Shown here: in pieces, positions 5,541 through 10,868 of the stretch | Position numbering within the stretch: position 1 is the first letter of the stretch | Layout: each line of letters begins with the position of its first letter | From: Candidatus Methanophagales archaeon | GTDB lineage: Archaea > Halobacteriota > Syntropharchaeia > Alkanophagales > Methanospirareceae | Reading direction: 5' to 3' | Length of the DNA stretch: 10,868 nucleotides | NCBI GenBank assembly: GCA_030621535.1 | Contig: JAUXHM010000021.1 | Span: 1-10,868, forward strand | Translations under genes and position numbers: made by a program | The notes under the pieces: generated by a model | What the model saw: only the letters and a program-made list of their open reading frames with translations | Database searches by the model: none | What the model was told of the DNA's origin: nothing

Positions 5541-5898
5541 TGTCTTGATAGAGATCTTCGATAGGAAGTCAGCAGTGGGGGAGGAGATCCTGGGAAAAAT
5601 AGAGGGGTATAAGGTTGCAACTACTTCTATTAACCTGCATGAGATAGTTTATGGATTTTACAAGGTGAAAAAGGAGATTATAAAAGAGCTTATGGAATTC
5701 AACATTTTAGAGTACACAAGGGGTGATGCGCTCCTGTCTGCGAAGCTTGAATCGGCACTCGAAAAGATTGGAAAACCCGTCGGCAGGTTCGATACAATGA
5801 TTGCTGCAATTTGCATAAATCGTGATGCTATGCTCTCAACGTTGAACAGGACGCACTTTGAAAGATTTGTCGGGTTTGGGCTGAGATTGTTCGACTGA
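5521..5898 (+). CDS. vapC: VapC-type PIN-domain toxin ribonuclease
   Basis: The 125-residue protein starts MIVLDTDVLIEIF and carries the acidic PIN residues Asp5, Glu41 (INLHEIVYG) and Asp91 (GRFDTMIAA), with LSTLNRTHFERF near the end, the region of the fourth active-site position. PIN toxins are magnesium-dependent RNases that cleave tRNA or rRNA when freed from the antitoxin. ATG 5521 is chosen over an upstream in-frame ATG at 5503 because the family begins directly with the MIVLDT strand. The 20-base overlap with the antitoxin gene is typical for VapBC operons. Length is normal and nothing suggests inactivation. Confidence 0.88.
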   Translation: MIVLDTDVLIEIFDRKSAVGEEILGKIEGYKVATTSINLHEIVYGFYKVKKEIIKELMEFNILEYTRGDALLSAKLESALEKIGKPVGRFDTMIAAICINRDAMLSTLNRTHFERFVGFGLRLFD

Positions 5899-5924
5899 AT
5901 TATTTGAATAGCTTCCTATGCAGG

Positions 5925-6512
5925 TTACTTTATTGGGATTGTGCCAATAACCTCTGCAATCTCGTCTTCCGTGAAGTCGTGTGGTATGATATAAAACGAC
6001 CACTCGCGGTCTGCCCAGAAGTACTGGTAAGTAACGCCATCTGACGAAGTTTGATATATCTGCTTCTCAGCGATTGTAAGCTCCTTCAGATCGGATGCCC
6101 AACTCCCTCCCCATTTTTGCATACCTGCCACCATCTTCTCGGTCTCGTCGTTTGCAATCGTCTCGTTTGGATACAGCGTCGTCCACAGGGTCAGGAATTT
6201 ACCTCCTTCCATATTCATATAATGCACGATTGCCACGTCTTCAATATGCTTAACACTGCCCGTATGCGACTGTTTTACACGCTGCAGTGCATCCTCACCG
6301 CAGGATACTACTACCTTCTTCATGCCAAGGAGTTCATCGGGAGCGATTGCAGAAGCATTAACATTTACGTTCAGGTTCACTTCAGGTGACGGTGTAGCAG
6401 CTTGTGGTTCAGTCAGGAACTCAATGTAGCCGAAATACGACACTGCCGCTGTCGCTACCAGCAGGATAACAATAGCGATCAGGAGGATTTTTTTGTGTGT
6501 GTGGTTGTTCAT
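5925..6512 (-). CDS. membrane-anchored extracytoplasmic protein, unrecognised
   Basis: This 195-residue protein has a positively charged start and one hydrophobic segment (residues 9-29). A low-complexity linker rich in Pro, Asn and Val follows (about 34-55), then a folded domain of about 135 residues with many aromatic residues (KWGGSWASD, YQYFWADREWSFYI). The layout is that of a protein anchored by an uncleaved signal and facing outward. No family is recognised and no lipobox or haem-binding CxxCH is present, so it is not itself a cytochrome. A TTTAATTAAA box about 26 bases upstream of ATG 6512 suggests a leaderless message. It converges on the VapBC operon and is divergent from the next gene. 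Confidence 0.75.
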   Translation of the reverse strand: MNNHTHKKILLIAIVILLVATAAVSYFGYIEFLTEPQAATPSPEVNLNVNVNASAIAPDELLGMKKVVVSCGEDALQRVKQSHTGSVKHIEDVAIVHYMNMEGGKFLTLWTTLYPNETIANDETEKMVAGMQKWGGSWASDLKELTIAEKQIYQTSSDGVTYQYFWADREWSFYIIPHDFTEDEIAEVIGTIPIK

Positions 6513-6533
6513 GTTTGTTACTTAGACGTTAGA

Positions 6534-6543
6534 TTTAATTAAA
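6534..6543 (-). promoter_or_regulatory. TATA box of the membrane-anchored protein gene
   Basis: TTTAATTAAA is centred about 26 bases from ATG 6512, the archaeal distance from TATA box to transcription start. The message would therefore begin at or next to the start codon. Confidence 0.5.
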
Positions 6544-6613
6544 CAAAAGAAAATTGTGTCCTCTTCAAGACTTGCAGTAGAATTCCAAGACCTAAAATAG
6601 ATGGTCATTTTAA

Positions 6614-6621
6614 TTTATATA
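6614..6621 (+). promoter_or_regulatory. TATA box of the 161-residue protein gene
   Basis: TTTATATA is centred 27 bases upstream of ATG 6645 and no Shine-Dalgarno sequence lies between, so a leaderless transcript is likely. Confidence 0.6.
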
Positions 6622-6644
6622 CCTAATAGTGCAAATAACAGATA

Positions 6645-7130
6645 ATGGCAGATGCAAAAGCAAACATAGGTAAAATGGAAGAGATTAACGATTTGCCTCG
6701 GAACGTGAAACCATTAAAACGGAATGAATACGCGATAATCTACGAGGACGTAGCCACAACAATCTTTTCAAGAGCTTCGCAGATGCTTACAAAACGCTCA
6801 ATCCCGTTCTCAGTTGATGATATAAAAGAAGAACGTGACGCTGAAGATGACTCGTGGAGATACACCGTGATTAAGATAAAGGTTGAAGTCAAGGAAGATT
6901 TCAATCGGATTTCTGATGAGATTATTAGCTACGCTTATGCGGATATTGACCCAAACGATGCAACAAAGGTGTTATTGGTACTTGAGAATGCTAACAAGCT
7001 ACATCTACTACGGAGACAAAGGAATTTTGCTGATTATGATATGGGAATCACGCTGCGTGTGAACGATGCAAAAAGTGCTATAGTGCTTGCAGAAACGGTG
7101 ATTGCCGGGGTAAGTTCATGGAGCTCGTGA
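6645..7130 (+). CDS. hypothetical soluble protein, 161 residues
   Basis: The product is a charged, soluble, mixed alpha/beta protein without signal peptide or membrane segment. It has a lysine/asparagine-rich first 25 residues, a central acidic stretch (DDIKEERDAEDDSW, about 58-71), then alternating strands and helices. No catalytic motif or family is recognised. The start is supported by the TATA box at 27 bases. It stands alone between a divergent gene and a palindromic repeat. The C-terminal half (about 105-161) with LVLENANKLHLL and AKSAIVLAETVI could be a regulatory-type fold, but no function can be given. Confidence 0.7.
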   Translation: MADAKANIGKMEEINDLPRNVKPLKRNEYAIIYEDVATTIFSRASQMLTKRSIPFSVDDIKEERDAEDDSWRYTVIKIKVEVKEDFNRISDEIISYAYADIDPNDATKVLLVLENANKLHLLRRQRNFADYDMGITLRVNDAKSAIVLAETVIAGVSSWSS

Positions 7131-7196
7131 TGTGATAATCGCACCTCATACGGTACTATCTAATTTTCCAGCGAAATTGCTCTATCCTTAAATTTC

Positions 7197-7282
7197 ACCG
7201 CAGAGCACATGGAGAACGCAGAGGCACCAGAAAAATCTAAACAACGATTAAAACAGTCTTAAAACTCTGCGCTCTCTGCGGT
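7197..7282. repeat. intergenic inverted repeat of the CCGCAGAG type
   Basis: The left arm ACCGCAGAG (7197-7205), followed by AACGCAGAG, faces CTCTGCG and CTCTGCGGT (7274-7282). The outer 9 bases are perfectly complementary. The unit occupies the gap between the 161-residue protein gene and the stress protein gene. Similar GCAGAG palindromes are common intergenic repeats in prokaryotes. Here it could also end transcription of the two converging genes. Confidence 0.75.
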
Positions 7283-7300
7283 TAATCTGACAATGTCATC

Positions 7301-7767
7301 TTAAATCTGTTCTCTTTTTACAACCAGTACAGGTCGTTTGGAACCCCGAATCACCTTCTCAGAGACCGAGCGCCCAACAGCATCTCCCTGACATTGCTCT
7401 TGCCGTGCGAGCCGAGCACGGTGAGAGAAACGTCTTCGCCTTCTACGATTTTAAGTATTTCCTTGAACGGAATTCCATCAGGCGTTTTTACGCTCACTTT
7501 TAGCCCCTCCTTTTCTATCTCCATCTTGACCGCCTCCAATTTCTTCTCGGCATTTGCTCTCATCATCTCTTGAACTTCCAATTCATATGCCACTGTCGTC
7601 TCTCCGGGCCATGCTACACCTGTTGCCATTGTTGCCATCTCTCGCACGTCCATCACATGCACAACAACAACCTCCTCTGTTCCCGCTTCCTTCAATTTCT
7701 TCACATATTCCAGCGCCTTAACGGCGCAATCCGAGAAATCTGTCGGATACAATATTTTTCTAAACAT
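7301..7767 (-). CDS. universal stress protein (UspA family), interrupted by a frameshift
   Basis: The protein starts MFRKILYPTDFS and carries the ATP-binding pattern G-2x-G-9x-G(S/T): Gly119, Gly122, Gly132. The uninterrupted frame then ends early at 7351 after ARSLRR. If two bases are removed from the GCGC near 7368-7374, translation continues as GSVSEKVIRGSKRPVLVVKREQI to TAA at 7301-7303. That is exactly the C-terminal strand and glycine-serine expected of UspA proteins. The corrected product would be 154 residues, normal for the family. The break is either a real mutation or an assembly error. UspA proteins bind ATP or act as signalling partners during stress. The gene starts 15 bases after the radical SAM gene, with AAGGGAT as binding site, so both are probably co-transcribed. 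Confidence 0.85.
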
Positions 7768-7782
7768 TGCTATTATCCCTTG

Positions 7783-8967
7783 TTAGCTATCGGGATTGAT
7801 AGGACACAACGGATCTTCAGCCCATATATCTCCCTCTTCTGCGTATGCCCTTATTCGGCATCCTCCGCCGCATAAATCCTTCTGTGAGCAGGAACTGCAC
7901 TTTCCCTTCAAGAACTTCGTCTTTTCGCGGAACGCAGCGAGAACAGGATTTTCTGCATCATTCCACAGTTCGCTGAACTTTCTCTCGCGGATGTTCCCGA
8001 TTTTAAATTCTTCTAACTGCGCGAATTGACATGGATACACGTTCCCCGCGGGGTCAACGTTCGCAACGCGGTCGCCAGCACTACAAGAATCGCCCGTGTA
8101 TTGAAGCAATTTAAGTGCGTTTTCGTATTCGGGGCTGTTGTCCTCTCTTAATTTATTCAACAGGTAAATGCCGTCTTGGGGTGCATCTACCGTAAGAATC
8201 TCCATTTCCTCGGGGTCCAAATCCCGTGCACGCTGGTACAGCAGGTCAAAGATATGTGCAACTTCTTCGGGCTTTAATTGCTTCTCGTAAATCTCTTTCC
8301 CCCTTCCGCTTGGAACGAGCCAGTAAACACAGAACCGCGGCACTTTTAAAACCTGGGCAAAGTCAAGCAGGTCTTCTATTTCTTGATAATTATCTCGCGT
8401 AATGGTGATCCTGATACCTGATTTAAGCCCGACTTCTGCGCAGTTCTTCAACGCTTGCACTGCTTTTCTGAAGCACCCTCGTTGGTTCCTGATGGCATCG
8501 TGCGTTTCCTCTTTCGCACCGTCCAGCGACACACCGGCATATTCGATTCCGTGTGCCTTTATCCTTGCTGCAACCTCCTTTGTTATCAGCGTGCCATTGG
8601 TGCTCAGTGCGGTTTTCAGCCCCTTCGCAGTTGTGTACGCCGCGAGTTCCCAGAAATCTTTTCGTACCAACGGCTCGCCACCACTGAACAAAAGCAAAGG
8701 CACTTGCATCTCGGCGAGGTCGTCAATGCACGCCTTTGCTTCCTCTAATGATAATTCCTGTTCTATATTCAGTTCTGGTCGAGCATTAATGTAGCAGTGC
8801 GTACAGGCTAAGTTGCATTTGTTCGTAATGTTCCAGAAAACCACGGGTCTGCGAGTTTCAGCAAATGCGAGTAACCTGCTTGGAACCTGATGCGGCGATT
8901 TTTTCCTGTGTTTTAGCGCTTCACTAACCGTTCCCTTTCCATGAACAAGCTGTGTTATGCGAATCAT
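7783..8967 (-). CDS. ahbC: radical SAM haem-biosynthesis enzyme, AhbC-like
   Basis: From ATG 8967 the 394-residue protein carries the radical SAM cluster CNLACTHC (Cys51, Cys55, Cys58), the FSGGEPL motif (about 94-100) and a C-terminal SPASM-type region with CSAGDRVANVDPAGNVYPC, CSSCSQKDLCGGGC and a last DPLC for auxiliary Fe-S clusters. The N-terminal pattern MIRITQLVHG...RLLAFAETRRPVVFWNIT resembles AhbC, which removes acetate side chains from didecarboxysiroheme in the archaeal haem b route. The paralogues AhbD and NirJ are the main alternatives. AGTAGGAGC at 8971-8979 fixes this start; a frame extension to 9021 adds 18 residues without family resemblance. Haem supply fits the nearby cytochrome c maturation genes. 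It is followed by the stress protein gene. Confidence 0.8.
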   Translation of the reverse strand: MIRITQLVHGKGTVSEALKHRKKSPHQVPSRLLAFAETRRPVVFWNITNKCNLACTHCYINARPELNIEQELSLEEAKACIDDLAEMQVPLLLFSGGEPLVRKDFWELAAYTTAKGLKTALSTNGTLITKEVAARIKAHGIEYAGVSLDGAKEETHDAIRNQRGCFRKAVQALKNCAEVGLKSGIRITITRDNYQEIEDLLDFAQVLKVPRFCVYWLVPSGRGKEIYEKQLKPEEVAHIFDLLYQRARDLDPEEMEILTVDAPQDGIYLLNKLREDNSPEYENALKLLQYTGDSCSAGDRVANVDPAGNVYPCQFAQLEEFKIGNIRERKFSELWNDAENPVLAAFREKTKFLKGKCSSCSQKDLCGGGCRIRAYAEEGDIWAEDPLCPINPDS

Positions 8968-8970
8968 GTT

Positions 8971-8979
8971 GCTCCTACT
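8971..8979 (-). promoter_or_regulatory. ribosome binding site deciding the ahbC start
   Basis: On the minus strand this reads AGTAGGAGC, three bases before ATG 8967. It favours this start over the upstream ATG at 9021, which lacks a comparable site. Confidence 0.65.
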
Positions 8980-9109
8980 TTTTGGTTGTTTGCTATGTTC
9001 TATACTTACGTTATCTAACAAATATTTTTAATTTTGTTTCAATTAAGTTAATAGCCTAAAATTCACGGCATATAAGGTTTTCGATTTTTTAATCTTATTT
9101 GATTAGCTA

Positions 9110-9222
9110 ACCACAAGATTACACAGATTTTCACGAGAAAAAGAATAATATTAACCTTATCTCAGCACACTATTGATTTCTTTACCCCTTGTTAATCCCA
9201 TCACTTGTGTTAATCTCGTTGT
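9110..9222. repeat. degenerate ACACAGATT-type intergenic repeat
   Basis: ACCACAAGATTACACAG (around 9110-9126) and the oppositely oriented CTTGTGTTAATCTCGTTG (around 9204-9221) form imperfect arms of the same general type as the ccm leader repeats, but much diverged. They fill most of the 273-base gap between the divergent ahbC and HdrA-like genes, which holds no gene. Confidence 0.5.
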
Positions 9223-9263
9223 TTTTTATTTGCTATCTCAAAGCGGCAAAAAAAAACAACAAG

Positions 9264-9271
9264 TTATTTAT
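9264..9271 (+). promoter_or_regulatory. TATA box of the HdrA-like gene
   Basis: TTATTTAT is centred about 27 bases upstream of ATG 9295, again predicting a leaderless or nearly leaderless message. Confidence 0.5.
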
Positions 9272-9294
9272 CGCAGTAATAAAAAGTGGTATTT

Positions 9295-10868
9295 ATGCGA
9301 TTGGGTATCTTTCTTTGCGCCTGTAACGGTACAATAGATATAGATTTTAAAAACGTCAAAAGGAGTCTGAAGAAGAATAAAGGAGTCGAAATCGTTGAAC
9401 TCCATGACCAGTTATGTCAGGCAGGGTTGGATTATATCATAGACGACCTCAGAAGATTGGAGCTTGACGGCATATTAATAGCGGGCTGTAGTGAAAAAAA
9501 ACGACGGTTTGAGCGGGTAACCGCTGGATTTGGCCGTGACATCTTCTTCTTAAACATCCGCGAACACTGTGGTTGGGTGCACGGCAGAAAAGAAGCGACA
9601 GAAAAGGCAAAGGCTATGATAAAGGCCGCTATCAGCTACATTACAATAAAAACCACGCTTCCAGAACCTAAAAAAACCGTGGTGGATGTTGGATACGATG
9701 TGTTGGTAGTCGGTGAGGAGGGCAGAGGAGCCGTAAACGTTGCAAAAAGTCTTTCCAACCTGGCTAACGTGCATCTATTAACAAACGATATTCAAGAATG
9801 GTGTGATGAGCTGGAGATACACATTGGCGAAGTTAAAGGCATAAGCGGTGATATCGGCGGATTTGAGGTGGAAATAGAGAGAAATATAGACGTAGCGAAG
9901 TGCATATCCTGCGGTCTTTGTGCGGATGCGTGCCCGAAAAATGCGATACGATATGATGCAGTGTACACAATTGAAGCGGGATGCGATGAATGTGGCGATT
10001 GCATTGATGTATGTCCAACTGGCGCCATTGAGTTCCACAACCGTGAAGTCATCCATACGGGTCAAATTCTGGCGATTGCGGAGGGATGCGGCTGGAACGG
10101 GTCAACCCGGTTCGGGATTTACACTGCAGCGGATTACGAAGAAGCAATGAGGAAAGCAGTTGACGTGATTACGAATTTAGGAGAAATAGAGCATACGAAA
10201 TTTTTGGATTTGGATTTGGAAAGATGTGCAAGCGGTAGGAGCGAATTAATAGGATGTGAGTCCTGTTTACCCTGTCCCTACGATGCGATAACGAGGGAAG
10301 GTGCAAGGATGGCGTTTGACGAGGTCAGATGTCAAGGATGCGGGCTTTGTTGTGCCTTATGCCCTCTGTCAGTCCCGCAATTAGAGGAATACCCCAACCA
10401 TCTAATATATGCTCAAATAGAAAATCTGTTGTCTGCGGATTTAACGCAAAAAATTCTCTTATTTGCCTCTTCAGAACGCATTGAAGATTTAAACGTGGTT
10501 GGCAGGAAGAAACCAAAATATCCTGCGGTGCTACCCCTCTTCGTGCCTTCTATTGATCTGGTATCTGAGACGCACATACTTAGTGCATTTGAACTCGGTG
10601 CAGATGGTGTCATTCTGTGGGGATGCGAAAACGGTAATAGCCATCTTGAGCAGATTGAACCTACGATAAAGTTTGCAAATATGGCTTTATCCGCATTCGA
10701 TTTAGGTGCTGAAAGAGTGCTATTGGTAAGTGATACACCGGGCGATGCAGTGAATAAGATGGCGAATTTTGCCAACGACTTAAACCCTTCTCCTATTAGA
10801 AACAAGAAGCGGGAAACGATTGATTTTGGTAAAACCAAGAGGGATGTGCTGTTGGAATTAATGCGAAG
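9295..10868 (+). CDS. HdrA/MvhD-like multi-cluster iron-sulfur protein, cut by the window edge
   Basis: The frame is open to the right edge (524 residues visible). The N-terminus (LGIFLCACNG; Cys41; AGCS; LNIREHCGWVHG, about 86-97) matches the N-terminal domain of HdrA, the heterodisulfide reductase subunit. Where HdrA has its FAD-binding GxGxxG fold there is only VLVVGEEGRGAVNVAKS, and the sequence passes quickly to the segment just before the ferredoxin clusters. Two [4Fe-4S] motifs follow (Cys203-206-209-213; Cys230-233-236-240), then an unusual set (Cys311-321-324-327) and a further complete motif (Cys346-349-352-356). After residue 386 the sequence resembles MvhD, the [2Fe-2S] electron-transfer subunit, but most of its cysteines are replaced. 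Likely a cytoplasmic electron-transfer protein; flavin-based bifurcation is doubtful. Confidence 0.75.
   Translation, partial: MRLGIFLCACNGTIDIDFKNVKRSLKKNKGVEIVELHDQLCQAGLDYIIDDLRRLELDGILIAGCSEKKRRFERVTAGFGRDIFFLNIREHCGWVHGRKEATEKAKAMIKAAISYITIKTTLPEPKKTVVDVGYDVLVVGEEGRGAVNVAKSLSNLANVHLLTNDIQEWCDELEIHIGEVKGISGDIGGFEVEIERNIDVAKCISCGLCADACPKNAIRYDAVYTIEAGCDECGDCIDVCPTGAIEFHNREVIHTGQILAIAEGCGWNGSTRFGIYTAADYEEAMRKAVDVITNLGEIEHTKFLDLDLERCASGRSELIGCESCLPCPYDAITREGARMAFDEVRCQGCGLCCALCPLSVPQLEEYPNHLIYAQIENLLSADLTQKILLFASSERIEDLNVVGRKKPKYPAVLPLFVPSIDLVSETHILSAFELGADGVILWGCENGNSHLEQIEPTIKFANMALSAFDLGAERVLLVSDTPGDAVNKMANFANDLNPSPIRNKKRETIDFGKTKRDVLLELMR

Noticed and set aside
5925..6512. Membrane-anchored protein as a c-type cytochrome substrate of the ccm system
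   Set aside because: No CxxCH haem-attachment motif is present and it has a single cysteine.
8402..8794. Long plus-strand frame opposite ahbC
   Set aside because: Antisense to the radical SAM coding sequence, whose cysteine motifs are intact; composition typical of a shadow.
8968..9021. N-terminal extension of the AhbC-like protein to ATG 9021
   Set aside because: The 18 added residues do not resemble the family and the ribosome binding site at 8971-8979 supports ATG 8967.
9778..10065. Minus-strand frames opposite the HdrA-like gene
   Set aside because: They lie across conserved ferredoxin motifs read on the plus strand and have no recognisable content.

Overview
The window reads as a piece of an archaeal chromosome. 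Four points suggest this: TATA-box-like promoters about 27 bases upstream of start codons (apparently leaderless genes), a cytochrome c maturation set of the archaeal 'System I*' type, an AhbC-like radical SAM enzyme of the siroheme-dependent haem pathway, and an HdrA-derived iron-sulfur protein. An archaeon of the methanogen/methanotroph radiation (for example ANME-type archaea, Syntrophoarchaeia or Methanosarcinales relatives) fits best, but that assignment is inference from gene content.

Layout: (1) 1-865, end of a membrane protein that looks like a CDP-alcohol phosphatidyltransferase, overlapped by an HD-domain protein gene. (2) 866-2326, a degraded accessory stretch. It holds a truncated transposase with a nonsense codon, two related direct repeats (one forming an integron attC-like hairpin), and a DNA methyltransferase gene that is frameshifted at its 5' end and cut off at its 3' end exactly where ccmE begins on the other strand. 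(3) 2327-5266, the ccm locus. ccmC-ccmD-ccmE run leftward and ccmA-ccmB run rightward from a shared divergent promoter. CcmD (48 residues) is easily missed, and CcmE has CxxxY in place of the haem-binding HxxxY. (4) 5298-5898, a VapB/VapC-type toxin-antitoxin pair. (5) 5925-7130, two divergent unrecognised genes with leaderless promoters. (6) 7197-9021, a universal stress protein gene broken by a two-base frameshift, downstream of an AhbC-like gene in the same transcription unit. (7) 9295 to the right edge, an HdrA/MvhD-like multi-cluster iron-sulfur protein, incomplete at the window end.

How the genes work together: the ccm genes export or handle haem and attach it to apocytochromes c outside the membrane, and the AhbC-like enzyme would supply haem. 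Together they imply an organism investing in c-type cytochromes. The HdrA-like protein points to heterodisulfide-reductase-type electron transfer. No ccmF, ccmG or ccmH lies in the window.

The most unusual structure is a pair of closely related leader sequences in inverted orientation, one directly upstream of ccmE and the other directly upstream of ccmB. They bracket ccmD-ccmC-ccmA. Recombination between them would invert the core and exchange ccmE and ccmB between the two transcription units.
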